From: Ziziphus jujuba
Taxonomy: Eukaryota; Streptophyta; Magnoliopsida; Rosales; Rhamnaceae
Reading direction: 5' to 3'
DNA: 64,000 nt
Assembly (NCBI RefSeq): GCF_031755915.1
Contig: NC_083382.1
Location: forward strand, 14,397,501-14,461,500
Position 1 is the stretch's first letter. Each line of letters opens with the position of its first letter. Below are positions 11,392-24,049 of this stretch, piece by piece. The position numbers and the translations under genes were made by a program. The notes below the pieces were generated by a model. It was not told the origin of the DNA, searched no databases, and saw only the letters and a program-made list of their open reading frames with translations.

Positions 11392-13840
11392 GGTAGTGTT
11401 TGGTAAGCAGGCCTGGGCAGGACATGATGGAATTGAGACCCAGTTTGATTTGGTAATGCAATTTGAGAATGGGACAAGTTATCTGAAATAGTATTTTTAT
11501 CCCGCTTAATCAGTACATATCTGACCCGTCTATCGACTTGGGTCATTTTTATCCCAAACTCACCAAAGCTCTACTCTATCTTGCTGGTGTCTCTATCCAA
11601 AGCAACTCCTCACTGGATCATGTCAACTATCAAAGCAGCTCTCTTCACCGGTGAATAATCATCTTTCTCGTCGAATGTCTGCATCTTTCTGAGGAACAAA
11701 CATGTCTAGTGAGTATAATTCTTATTCTACCCTCCATCTCTACATCTCTTCCACCGTTTCTTGACCTTCTTCTCCTTCTTCCTTCCATTTCATGACCTTT
11801 CTTCTCCTTCAATTGGAAAATAAAATGAGAGCCGATTCTTACTCGATCTGGAAAATTTAGGGCTGCAATTTGCAAGGACCCCAATTTTCCATCACTTCTT
11901 CAATCCCTACCAGATTTGCAAGGACCCCAATTGTTCGAACCCCAATTCCTCTTTGTTTATATTGTCATGGGTGTTTATGTTCGGACCCCAATTTTCGTCT
12001 TATTGTTCAAAGAATGATATATCTTTATCCAACTTCTCTCACAAAAAAAAAAAAAAAGAATAATAATAAATAGTAATTTAAAATGGAAAGGCAAAATCCT
12101 TATTTTTCTTATGGTTTGGGCATTCTTCTTCTTCTTCTAACGCTTTTCATTGCTTTTCTGCTTCTCCATTCTATGCTATCTCTTAAAATATATATAGATA
12201 TGTATGTATGTGCATGTGTGTGTGAATGCATTTTGATCTTAAATTTGTTCATTTCAATGTTGACATATGTATACTGAATCTAGCTATTTGAGAATGTTTG
12301 ATTGGGTTGCTTGAAGATGTTATAGCTTTTCCCTCTACATTTTATGCTTCATTGTTTGTAATACTTTCCCTTTACATTTGTTGCAAGTATCCTTCTTAAA
12401 GAACCATGTTAACATTGTTAGTGGTACGCCGAGCAGGTTAATCATTAGTATTCACTAATTTGACATTGCAATTTCTACTTAGTTGCTTACAGTTTAGCAT
12501 TAGCTTAACACCAGCAACTTTTTATCCTTGTGCTTAGATGCCTTTTCTTTCCTTTTGATAATGTGTTCAGCTTTAACCAGATGATATATTTGGGAAACTT
12601 TATTGTTTGTGAAACAAGTCAATGGTTTGATGTCATTAGTAGGAACTCCTAAGCTAGAAAAAGGTTTTGCTCCCCTTAGTATTTATTGCTACTAGAATCT
12701 ACTACAATGATCTTTGACATATTAAGATTTTCTAGCATCCTCAATTGAATTCACATGTGAGAACTATGGTGAAGACCACATTCAAATTGAAAAGAACAAA
12801 GAAAACTTTATTTAAGTGAGCTAGAAGACTGGATTGGAGAAAGTAGGTGATAACTCCAAAATTTTGTAGTGAGCTACCATGGATGCAATGGAAAGCCATA
12901 GAAGGTACCGAATGGGGGGCTGTAATTCTGTAATATATTCAGTGGATAGGGAAGCCATTAGCAACAGAAGTCTAATTAGTATAGTCCTGATATAGGACTT
13001 GGAACCTGCATAGCTAACCACATGCTTTGCTCAATAAGCATGTTCTTTCAAATGAGTAAATTGTTTTAGAATTTATTTCAAAAGTTGGAAAATATTGAAG
13101 GAACTAAATCCCACTCTTTACTCAATGGTTGTTCTTTTTTTAATCTTGAGCTTGCAGAGTCGTACTGCAAATAACATATCGTCGATCTATTCTATACTCT
13201 TATTACTATTTTTCTTAAATTGCATAGTATATATTTTTTCTACATACTTCTCCCAATTCCAGGATAAAGAAGTTAATTGATATTGAAGTTAATTTTAAAT
13301 AATGAATTATTTAAATTTTTATTTTTTTTGGCCAAAGAAAACATATAAATTTCATGAAGAATGGCAGAAGAAAACATATTTATAAAACATACAAATTTGA
13401 TGAAGAATGACCAAATAAAACATATTTATAACTCTAGTTTTAAATACCAATAAGTTATTATTATCTTTAGTTAATATAACTACCATTAATTCTAGTTATA
13501 AATTAACAACAGTTGAAAATTTGATGCTTGATACCATCAACAAAAGTACAACAAATAACCATTATAAAAATCATGTAATCATCTAAATATGATACATATC
13601 TTTGAAAAATATAACATTTTTTATGTAAATATAAATATAATTTTTAAATTTTTCACTATTAAAAAAAATTACAAAATAGTCTAATACAGTATGATCATGC
13701 ATCAAACATGAGACAACTAATCCACCATTTAGTCCGGAGCTATGCTAAACACAGAACTGCATTATTCTATCATATTCGATCATATCCAATCTGGACCTAT
13801 CATGTCCGATCCAGACCTATCCTGCGTACCAAACACAACC
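11392..13840. mobile_element. PIF/Harbinger-like non-autonomous DNA transposon, 2449 bp
   Basis: The left end GGTAGTGTTTGGTAAGCAGG matches 18 of 20 bases with the inverse of the right end, which reads GGTTGTGTTTGGTACGCAGG. The similarity continues to an inverted GGACATGA. It is flanked by 3-bp TGA direct repeats (11389-11391 and 13841-13843). Removing the element plus one TGA restores a continuous RT reading frame, which confirms both borders. A 3-bp target duplication with a G-rich TIR of this type fits PIF/Harbinger. The interior has only ORFs under 90 codons, with no transposase or Myb-like protein recognised, so it appears non-autonomous. A captured gene fragment cannot be excluded. Confidence 0.75.
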
Positions 13841-14336
13841 TGATAGAGATGTCATCTCCTCAAAATAAAAGAGATCAACATGGACTAAATGGAAGAGTTT
13901 ACTCTAAACATGTTTATCTCCATGTCATCTAATAAATGCCATAGATTTTTTGATGTCTTGAAGGGATGCAAAGACTTTGAGTGGACAAAAAATTTTGAGG
14001 AGGGATTTTAAGAATTAAAATAATATCTTGGCTTGATTATAATATTTATAAAACCTAAACTAAAGGATGTACTTCAAATATACCTAGTCGTCTTAGACAA
14101 AGCAATCAACCCAATATTGGTAAAGATATAAGGAAAACAGTAGAAACCAATCTTCTCCATTAGCAAGGTGTTTTTAGATGCTAAGACTTGATATATCATG
14201 ATGGAGAAATTAGTCTACACTCTCATTGTGTCCTTTCAGAAGCTAAGGCCATATTTTCAATGTCACACTATAGAAGTGGTCACAGCCTTTCCTCTTAGAA
14301 CAACCATTCATAAGCCAGATCATGTTGGGAGGTTGG
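13841..14336 (+). pseudogene. RT end and RNase H start of the Tat-like element
   Basis: Immediately right of the Harbinger-like element the frame reads MSSPQNKRDQHGLNGRV, the conserved segment after the RT palm. Frameshifted RNase H pieces follow: DAKT-type and MMEKLVYTL motifs near 14180-14225, then the HKPDHVGR segment near 14308-14333. The signal is cut at 14336 by solo LTR B and picks up after 15727. Confidence 0.75.
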
Positions 14337-15727
14337 TGATACGAACCTAGGTCGACAGGCATCTAAACCCAACTTATATTAGTCTGGATCTCAATTAAAT
14401 TCAAGTTCCTATGGAAAAATCTTAACCCCTATCCAACCTGTGATTAGAAACTTTGGTGATGAATATCCTATTGATAAGTTAAAACTAAAACACACACTCT
14501 TTAATGGTGTTTTAGGTGTTCAAGAAGAATAAAAAGAATTATATCTCACAAAATAATTTCTGAATATTATTAAAGGTGTTTTCTTCCTAAAAAATAAGCG
14601 CTTAAATAGGCTAGAGTCACAAAACAACAAAACCCTAAAAACCTAGGACAAAACCAACCAATAGGATTAGGAAACCTAATGTGGTCGAATTTTCTCTCTC
14701 CTTTCCTAATCTAATTTTGATTAATTAATTTCTTTAATTTGAATTAAGAATTAATTAATTTACAATGAAAAAATAAACCAAAACAATACAATCCACAAAT
14801 TTCAATGCCAAATTCTACAACCTTGATTCTCCAATAAAAAGAAAAAACAATTACACAATCTTAGGTTTTTTATGCAATATGCTTTCAAAACTCTCTCTCT
14901 TTTTTCTTTTTTTTTTTTTTTTTGAATATATGAATGCAGATAATTAAGATCAAAACAGCAAAGAAAAATCAACAATAAACTAAATTACTAAGAACAAAGA
15001 TGAAAACAACCAACAAACTAGGAAGCAAAAATACGGTAAGACAAGGAAACCTAATTTGACTATGAATAATTTTTTTTTTCCCTAAGATGATTTGTCTAGC
15101 AAATAAATAAATAGATACCAAATAAAAGACTAATTCCCTAAAATAAAAGTCAAAATCAAATTAGAAAACTAAATAACTATCTTTTTGACTAAGTTGTCTT
15201 TGACCATTCTTTGAACAATTTAAGCTCCAAATCAACTTCCATATGCTAAATAGGATTATCATTGAGTCCTACATGTTGCCCTTGATTGGAACAAAGAAAA
15301 AATACAACTCAGCAAAATACAATAAAACCAGCAACAAAATACAACAAAACGAGCCAAACTCCCTCCTATGTGCACACCACATGTTTGGATGCTTTAGATT
15401 CTACCTTGTCTTGATTCTATGACTTCTTAGAGATATTCGTTGAATCCATAAAGTGTTGGAACCATTTCTAGCTGTCCGCAATCCATATCTGTACTAAAAT
15501 AGCTACTCGAGTCCGTATTGGCCTCCACCACTTGGATGCTTAAAACGGATCTTGTATCTTCGGATATGGACAAGCCCTTTTGAGAAGTAATTATTCTCTA
15601 TAATAATGCAGCCAGGTTATCCTTAAATCTCTTAACTTAAGCTCTAGTGATCAGCCCAGTCTTCATCTGTATCGGGTTAGCATCCCAACGGATTGTCGGT
15701 TGTGCGGGTACGGACGAATTCTCATCA
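14337..15727 (+). mobile_element. Solo LTR B, same family as LTR A
   Basis: It begins TGATACGAACCTAGGTCGAC and ends GAATTCTCATCA. It is about 260 bp longer than copy A, mainly through a T-rich run near 14900 and the A-rich stretch after it. It carries a telo-box-like AAACCCTAA near 14629, as copy A does near 9388. The flanks, GTTGG and TTTGA, suggest an eroded target duplication but do not match exactly. Confidence 0.7.
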
Positions 15728-17400
15728 TTTGATGCCTTAGGTAACTGAGTTAAAAGAATTTGATAAAAAGTATACCCTTCAAACACCCATAAAATCCCAA
15801 GTGTTAGCTGATTTCATCACAAAATTTTATCGTTGCAATTGAAGAGGCTGAAAAGGAATCAAAGGAGTTCATAGCAGAATGAATCTGATAAGCAAATGGC
15901 TCATTCAACATCCAAGGAAATGGTGCTGGATGTTCTTTAAAAGCTTGAATGGTGATATCTCAAATTTGGATTCCTAGCCTTGAATAATGAAGTGAATATG
16001 AGTCTCTAATTGTAAAACTTAAACTTGCCTTAAAGTATGTTAAACATCCTCAAAAGCTATGCAATGATATCCAATTAATGGTCAATCAAATTAATGGGAA
16101 TTACATGGCTAAAGACCCAAGTATGACATTTTATCTTAACAGAGATGAGAATAGTCATGATGATGTTTAGCAAACATGACATCAATTGTAGCATCGGTTG
16201 AAAATAGATCAATTATAATGAAAACGTTATCTAAAAGGAGTATTACTAAGGATAAAAGAATAATGAATGTAGAAAAGGATTAGAAGAATTGGACAAATGA
16301 GATGATAAGCTCCATTATGAATGGAAATCTTTCCTTAGACAAGTAAGAAGCAAGGAAGTTAAGGATGAAAGCTATGAAGTATTGCATGATTGAAGATAAA
16401 CTTTACAGAAGGTCATTTTAGGCCTTTGGTTAAATGTTTCGCCCCAAAGTTGGCTTTTAAACTATTGGTTGATATGCATTTAGCTCTATGTGGTAATCAT
16501 TTGGGAGGAAGAGCTCTAGCAAGGAGAATAATGGTCCAGGGATTCTACTAGCCCACGATACTCAAGGATTCTGAAGAATATGTTAGAGGATGTGAAATGT
16601 TAAAAGTTTACTCAAATCCATCACACACCTTTTAATGAACTCACATTTGTCTTAAGTCCAAGTCGATAAAGGCTAAAGCTTATTCTAACATTAAATATTT
16701 GGATGTGGTGAATTTCATCTAGAAAAGTATCATTTACAAATTTGGGCTTCCAAAAGTAATCATCTCGGACAATGGATCTCAGTTCATCAGTACCAAAATT
16801 TAAAGATTTTTGCTCCAAATAAGAGATCAAAATTAGATATTTGATTCCTAGACACCCCCAAAGGAATGAATAAGTTGAAGCAACTAATACGACTATACTC
16901 AATACTTTAAAGAAATGACTTAAGCAAGCAAAGGGCAAATTGGCTAAGGAGTTACTTAGAAAGCTATAGTCTTATAGGATAACTTTCTTAGCTCCAGCAG
17001 GTGGCACTCCTTCCTTATTGGTCTACAAAACTGAAGTTGTAATACCTACTAAAATATAATATCTGTTGAAATATCTGAGAAAACTCTTCAAACATACAAA
17101 ATTCTAAATGAATCCAATGATGAAGCAATATTTGGATGAGATTGAGGAAAAAAGAGAGGCAACAACTATTAGTCTTTCAAAATATCATTGACTTGCGGCA
17201 CAATATTATAATATTGGAGTAAAGATCAGATAGTTTTAGGTTGGCAATTTTGTGCTCAAAAAGGTCTTTCAAAACACTTAGGAGTTGGATGTTAATGATC
17301 TAGAATCTAATTGGGAAGGTTTTACCGGATCACCTCGATCATTTGTACTGGCATTTATTAACTAAAAACATAGGGGAAAAGATATTCCATGAAGTTTGAA
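15728..17400 (+). pseudogene. RNase H end and integrase remnant of the Tat-like element
   Basis: RNase H residues survive near 16060-16115, reading DIQLMVNQINGNYMAKDPS. From about 16370 the integrase zinc-finger region is visible: KYCMIEDKLYRRS, then GNHLGGRALARRI with HHCC-type spacing. The core retains ISDNGSQF (about 16758-16785), holding a catalytic aspartate, and a glutamate-bearing VEATNTTILN near 16875. The C-terminal domain has QYYNIGVKIR and VGNFVLKKVFQNT (about 17200-17275). Frameshifts and stops occur throughout. The - strand frame at 16621-16938 is a shadow. Confidence 0.75.
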
Positions 17401-18756
17401 CTCTAACAAACTTCAATGTTATCATCCCAAATCCTTTTTTTAATTAATATTTTAGCATTACATGAACATACAACTTATGTTTTTATTTTTTTCTTTTTTT
17501 GTTTTGCTAAAGGGTGGTTAGTGATATGCTAATCCTTTATCTCACATTTTTAATTAATAAAATTCAAATATTTTCATTCATTCATTTTATGTTTTGTATG
17601 TTTTATCCGTTTTGCAAACCTCCAAACAAAAACAACTCAATACAACCTCTCTGGTCTAGCTAGTCCATGATAACTACAAGTCATTGTTGTATAGAAAATC
17701 AACAAGACAATCACAAACCAAAATAACTACCAGCAAGTTTCGAACTGAAAGAACTATAAGCTAGGTAGTCTAGTATCATACATCCCCATCTAGAAAGAAC
17801 TACAAACTAGTATCGAACTTGTGACAATGACAAACCGTACATAGACTTATAGGTTTCATATATGACTGATCAATTAAATGTCCTTATATTAAGCTTTAAC
17901 CAAAATAAGGTAGATGGTTTATAAAAGGTAAGCTACCAATCTCAAATTGAAGATCTACAAGAAAAAATGCCTAAATAAGCCTCTTGGATTGGATTATTTA
18001 TTCGACTTTTAAAATTGATTTTTTGATTGTCTTAGAAATTATGCAAGAGCTAGTAAAATTCATTTAGAAATAGTAAGGTTTCATATGAAACTACTAAGAC
18101 AATCATTCTGTTACTAGTAGGACAATTTATTATGAATTCAACTCACTAAGTAAGTATCCACCTTGAAATTTATGTTTGCTCATACATTCTGTGATGCACT
18201 CATTTAACAATTTCACTTATACGTTCAACTATTAAATTGATTTTGCAATACTCAAAAACTTTAAATGTCTTTAGCTAACCTCTCATGTTTGAAAAAGTGT
18301 TTTTTCAGAATGACTATATTATGGATGCTTTTAACATGAAGCAATGACGATTTGTCTTAAAAAGTCACTGCAAAGTTAACTCTTTATAAGAAAATACATT
18401 TGCCTTGGACTTTTAAAAGCTTTTGAAATATTAAAAAGTTACTAAGTGTTGGCTTAAATATTCTACACAAAATTTCCATTATGATGTTTGCCTTGTACGT
18501 CTTACGATTCGATTCACCTAAAAAATAAGGAAGTTTCTTACAGAATGTCCATAAATTTGTGGAATGGTAATTAGCAATTACATATTCTAAGAGATTTTCT
18601 GTTCGCATTAAAAATTAAATATTAATAGTTTAGTTTGGCCTAGCAATTGCTCTCACAAATGAGCATATAACTTGTTTTGAAGGCCTTAATAACAGAAATT
18701 TTTAAGTATGTTATCAAAATGTTGGTGTAATTATAAACGTCAACGGCTTAAGGTAG
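17401..18756. other. Noncoding spacer between integrase and antisense ORF
   Basis: AT-rich with no recognisable protein. The minus frame at 18384-18608 matches no family I know. It corresponds to the long post-pol spacer typical of Tat elements. Confidence 0.5.
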
Positions 18757-20978
18757 TCAAGTGGTAAAACATATAAATAAAATAGCATTAGAAAAAGCAA
18801 CATATTCATACAATATAAAAACGCTTAGAATAGAGCTATTATCGGAAATTGAAATTAAGAAAAAGATAGAAAGGAAAGTGTAAAAACAAGAGGCAGTGGC
18901 ACACTTGGTAGTTATGTTTATTTTCTCACCATCATCATTTGGCAACTCCATCACTTCCCTAGTAGTCTTGGTGGGTGGGAGGCAAGTAAGTTGAGGTTGG
19001 CTCTTAGCCTCATTCAAGGTTTGCTCAAGACCAATGACCTAGGATGACAAGTTTGATGCAATGAAGCTCATTGTCCTAAGATGTAGTTATTTTAAACCAC
19101 TTGGCTCCAAGATGTTTGGTGTGCTTCTTCTTAGCATGTGGTAACCAATGGTAATTTCGAGGTTTAGGTTCCTCTATAAAGCTTTCTCTACCTTCACTAT
19201 TCTTTTTTGGACAACTGTAAGTTGACACTTGAGCTCTTCTATCTCAGACAACTGTCATAGTCTTCTTTCTTTCCAAATTCTCAAAGGAGTTGTTTTTTCT
19301 CTTCCTCAAAATTTTTGACCTTGTCTTGTAGTTTTTTATTTTCATTATCAGCTTTCTTCCATCAGGTTAGAACATAATTGTATTTGTCAATAGTAGATGT
19401 TAATTACCTTCTCATTCGCCTCATCTCCTTTCCTCTCCTTATCAATGGCCAAGGCTACCTCTTGGGCAATCTAAAAATAGTAAAAGGAAATTAGAAACAT
19501 CAAAAATGAAGGGGTGGGTAGCAATTTTTAGTAAGCAAAAAGGATTGACGGTGTACCATCAAACTCAAGGAGGTGATGTCTTAATTGAGATCGACTAGGC
19601 TTTTCTCTTCGATCTCTTTCATGTCATTTACAGTGATGATGGTTAAGTTCATCGCTTCACGCTCTTCTATGGAACGATGGAAGAAATTGTTCTTAGGGAA
19701 GGTTATTATTGTTTTCTAGTTTCCCACAAGCATTCCTTTTCATGGTTTACCTTGGATGATGGGTTGGCATTAGTGATTTTTTACTCTACTCTAGGATGAT
19801 CGAATTTTTGTATGGGCTACCTGGGTACCGTTTCCATCGGTTCAATCTTTAGGATGTCCACTTGGGTAGTTATGCTCAGCTCTACCTCATTCTTATTTCT
19901 TTTCTCTCAGTGTGCTTTGATAGCTTTGGCTTTTCATTGAGCCTCGAAAGTGGTCTGTTTCATAATTGTAATATTTTTCCCTTAGTCATTTCTAGCAATT
20001 TAGGGCACAAGTTAAGCCACAAGTTTGTTAGATTATCAAAGATTAGGCCAAAAGAGTCGTAGAGGAAACATCTTAGCCGAAGTATGGGATGGGCTATAAA
20101 CGATTCTATAAGTCTAAGAAGTTTGAGAGGAATGCTTATAGGAATTGGAAGCTTAGGTTTGACAAGCTCACAGTTGATTAAGCTATCCTCAATGAGAATG
20201 TTAGTAAAGTTGAAACCTTTGATCTCTCAACGTTGTCAAACATTTCTTTATGTGTTTTAGAGAGCTGCTCAGGTGCAAAGTTAAGTCGTTAATATGGGTT
20301 AAAAAATGAGTTTAGAATCAAGAGAACAATTATTGTCATGATAAAAAAGTTAATAACACTTATGAAAGTTCAAGTTCCATGTTTCCTCATAGCCTTAGAT
20401 TCAAATTTAAGGTCTCCTTGACCCCACTTTCCGCTAACAAAAAAGCATCAACGTTGTCATCCTTAATCACAGGATGAAATTCTGAGGAGTAGTTTTTTTG
20501 TTCTTGTCGGCTTGGTATTGATAACGTTGTCTATCTTGTTACTCACTTTTAGATAATAATATCTTAAGATAACTCTTAAGTTGACTTTAAACTTGAAAGT
20601 TTGGGACAAGATTTCCAATTTGAGAAGAGTTCACCAACAGTCAGGCATCAATTGAGCAAGACGAAGATAAAAATAGGAAAGAAAGTCTCAAATAAGTAGC
20701 AGGATAGGTAAATGAAGTTTCAGTCTAAAAGGGATTTCATAGAAGCAAGTGGAATCTCCATGAGAGGAAAGTATGTGTTTGCCTATTCTTGAACATTTGA
20801 CAAGAAATTTTTCAAGGTCATATTCACATTGGATGTTCTTCACTTCCTCATTAGATTTAATTTTGCATTGATAGCAGGAAAAGTCTCTCTTTGACTCACA
20901 TTTTCTACGGTGAGAAAAAGCTCTCTAAACGCGAGAAGAACTACTAGATTCTGCCTCACCCCCCACCATTCTCTTCAT
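18757..20978 (-). pseudogene. Antisense ORF (aORF) of the Tat-like element, main part, broken
   Basis: Read on the - strand from about 20960 downwards, pieces of one protein appear in order. First is a serine-rich start. Then comes a segment near 20720-20510 with FYEIPFRLKLHLP, DFLSYFYLRLAQLMP and FFVSGKWGQGD, which resembles the plant putative gypsy-type transposon protein family (Transposase_28-like). Next is a short EIEEKSLVDL piece near 19600. A Lys/Glu-rich probable coiled coil follows near 19490-19150 (IAQEVALAIDKERKGDEANEK). The end reads NEAKSQPQLTCLPPTKTTREV near 18970. Stops and frameshifts are many. An extra antisense ORF between pol and the 3' LTR is known for some Tat-clade elements; its function is unknown. 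Confidence 0.55.
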
Positions 20979-20983
20979 CATCA

Positions 20984-21467
20984 TGTTGGATTTATACTCT
21001 TGGAGCAAGCTAATCCATGATTAGGAACCTTGATTAATAATGGCCTGTGGAATCCCCAAACTAGCTCATTAAATAATAGAACTCATTTAATTGATTATTA
21101 AGATATAAGAAGGAGCCAATTAATTGGACCTAAGGTGTTATAAAACCCTAGAAGGATTAAGGTTAGCATTGTATTACTAGCTTCCAGAAATAGGTTTTCA
21201 CATATTATTTTCTAGAGAGTGTGAATCTCAATAGATAATAAAACATCTTGAGAGAAAAACAGAAACTATGAGTTTCAGAGTATTTTTCACATTAACCTTC
21301 TTGTTTCTTTTATGATCAGGAGCACCCATACGCAGATCTGTCACTTGGAGAATAGTTTGGAAGGTCCTGTACAAAAGGTTAGTAAAAGATAATATGGCTA
21401 GTGACATAATTTATCACATACTTTATTCAATCACGATCAGACTTCTGTTGTATATATGATTCCAACA
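20984..21467 (+). repeat. 5' LTR of the copia element
   Basis: Starts TGTTGGATTTATACTCTTGG and ends CCAACA, giving TGTTGG...CCAACA inverted ends. It contains ATAAAACCCTAGAAGG near 21139 as a possible core-promoter region. It aligns with 27943-28436. Confidence 0.93.
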
Positions 21468-21469
21468 AT

Positions 21470-21482
21470 TGGTATCAAAGCC
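21470..21482 (+). other. Copia primer binding site
   Basis: TGGTATCAAAGCC, two bases after the LTR, matches the initiator-Met tRNA-complementary site TGGTATCAGAGCC except for one base. Confidence 0.88.
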
Positions 21483-23280
21483 ATGATTGAATCAGTGGAT
21501 GATAAATCGAATCCATTGTTTTATTTTTCATGTACATGTGATGTATATTAGATATATGGCACCTACGATTCTATTATTCATGTTATTTATAATTTTTGTG
21601 TTATGAATGAATGATTTGGTTTTGACCTTACTCCATGGTAGATTTTTGCTTGTATTTTTTTTTTTTTATGTAATAAGGAGGCTAATCATAAGATTAGGGT
21701 TTCCCCCTTGATTGATTTATTTATTTATTTTTCCTGCAATTTTTATTTGAATTTTATATGTAAATTCAGATTTCTTGGAAAAAAATATAAAAGTACCCGA
21801 GAAAAATGTATACGTGTTGTTGTTCATCATTTTGTCGTGCCGATTGAAGCCATGTTTTCATAAACCAACACCCGGAGAAGATGTATGACATGGAGGAGGA
21901 TCGGTAGGAGGAGGATGGCCACCGGAAGATGCTTCACGCGCCCACACGCCCTACTCAAAGTGGCTGAGAGTGGGTTTCACGCTCCTAAATTCATTCGGCG
22001 CGTGGGGGCACGTCTATAGTCAGAGTTTTATGATTTTTGGTGGGATGGTTCTTCCAGTGGCTATCTATCTCCTTGTAAAATTTAGTGATGATCTGAATTT
22101 TGTGTGCCAGCTGGCGGCGATTTTTGGTACTCGGGATCAATAGGGGTCATATTAGGGTTTTGAGTTTTTTGGGCTAAAAACACTAGAAACCAATGCTAAC
22201 TTGGCCCACACCTCATAAACTTGCAAGACCTGAAGAAAAGAAGAAATACGAGCCATATATCAAGTTAGGCTTCTTAGCCCTTTTGGGCTTGTAATTTTTT
22301 TTTCTTGAAAACCGTGGATTAGGGCCTATTAATTATTCTATGTTTATAATTGTTTAAATTATATAGATATAACATGTGATATGTGCTTAACATGCCATTT
22401 AGAATAGGTGGTGCCATATAATTGCATCATTTGACATATACATGTGCATAATAATATTTGTTTTATCTAGATAATATTATTATGGAAAACCCTAATTAAT
22501 TAATGTAAAATATTGAATGGGTGAAGGTTAAAAATTAATTCAATTAATTTGAAACCTGCAGGTTCCATTGACGTCCAATAATAAAATAGTTATGTGATGC
22601 CCCAACAGAAAAGTATGACCGAATTTTATTGGATTTGATCTAAAATAATTTCAAAATTTTAATGAGGTTGTACGGTCCAATGTCGACAATACTTAGATAT
22701 TAAAGATAATTTTGAAATTAAATTAATAGTTACTACATTCAATTTTAATAACATTAATAATCCTCCCAACGAGGCTTTGCCAGTGTTATTAAAAGCCCAA
22801 AGATTATTGGAACAATGATTGATTTCTAAAATTAATTTTGAATGATATGTGTTTGTATTATCTAAGAAGGCTCTATGTAAAGAGGTAAGTTTTTAAGGAG
22901 TTTTTGACCCACCTCACATTTCCTAGGAATTGACTTAGTAGGACACTATACATATCGGGTTCAAATGTTTTAATTTTTTAAATCAATTTTAAGTGGTTTG
23001 TGTTAGTGTTATCTAAGAATGCTCTATCTAAGGAGGTAAGTTTTTAAGGAGTCTGAGACCCACCTCACCTTTCCTGGGAGCTAACTTAGTAGGATATTAA
23101 AAACATACCATGTTCAAAATTTAATTTATTACAAATGTCTTGCTTAACATAAGTATTTGTAATGGAAATTAAGTTATTGTTACAACAAACATTAATAATA
23201 AGTACTTAAAAGATCTACATATTTGTATGTTTGTTATGTTAATTACGTGTTAATATGTGTGCATTTTAATTTTCAGAAAA
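21483..23280 (+). other. Copia 5' leader
   Basis: An untranslated leader of about 1.8 kb between primer site and gag, long for a copia element. It includes a locally GC-richer block near 21840-22150 and a tandem repeat near 22811-23100 (listed separately). No protein was recognised in it. Confidence 0.6.
22811..23100 (+). repeat. Two tandem ~150-bp units in the copia leader
   Basis: Both units contain TTATCTAAGAA, a GCTCTAT block, GAGGTAAGTTTTTAAGGAGT, GACCCACCTCAC and TTAGTAGGA in the same order, about 160 bases apart. The GAGGTAAGTTT core resembles a consensus 5' splice site in both copies. Confidence 0.8.
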
Positions 23281-23985
23281 TGGCATCCTTTAATCCTCTA
23301 GCTACAATTTTGAATAAAAAACCATTAGATGGAAATAACTACGTCCTATGGAAAATCAATCTCTACATTGTCCTTGATTTTGACCGAATAAACTAAGAAG
23401 CAATTTACAGATTGGCAATGAGTGAATACAATAGCTCGCTATTATATTCTTGCCACCATTGTAGAGCATCTGCAGAAGCTACTTGATAATCTAGAGTGTG
23501 TATCAGAAATAATTCAGACTATAGATGGGATGTTTGCTAAAAGTAGCAGTACTGTTAGACAAGCAGCTATAGGGACATTAATGGACACTCGTATGACTGG
23601 AGGAAGTGTGCAGGATAATGGCGCACATCAGTACTGCAGAAGTGATGGGGGCTAAGCTGGAACAAGAGATGAAGATAGAGATGATTTTGAAATCTCTACC
23701 GGATAGCTTTAGTCAGTTCAAAATGAACTATAATATAAACAAACTGAAGCTTACGCCTGTTGAACTGATGCACGAGCTTGAGAGTACTGAAAGGTCTCTC
23801 GGGAAGCAAGGAGGTGCTTATCATGCTAAAAGCTTCTCAAAACCTAAAAGGAAACCTAAGGGTGTAAAGAAGAACAAGAAGCAGAAGGGAACAGGTCCAG
23901 CTACCAAACCAGTTGTAATGAAGAAGTGAAAAGGCAAGTGCTTCAAGTGCGGACAAAAAGGTCACTGGAAGAAGGATTGTCCTAA
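23281..23985 (+). pseudogene. Copia gag remnant with zinc knuckle
   Basis: It starts ATGGCATCCTTTAATCCTCT and reads MASFNPLATIL, a typical copia gag start, before a stop near 23392. The frame at 23606-23929 carries LPDSFSQFKMNYN and a basic stretch. A TGA at 23927-23929 falls just before the zinc knuckle CFKCGQKGHWKKDC (CX2CX4HX4C, about 23941-23982), which is intact. Gag forms the virus-like particle. The internal shift and stops make it non-functional. Confidence 0.85.
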
Positions 23986-24049
23986 ATCAGGTATGGGTAG
24001 TTTAAATATTGTTGAGGATTGTTTAGTCAAGAATTACAATAATAAATAG

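Noticed and set aside
12083..12277. 64-residue frame inside the Harbinger-like element
   Set aside because: Hydrophobic and repetitive, no transposase or Myb-like motif.
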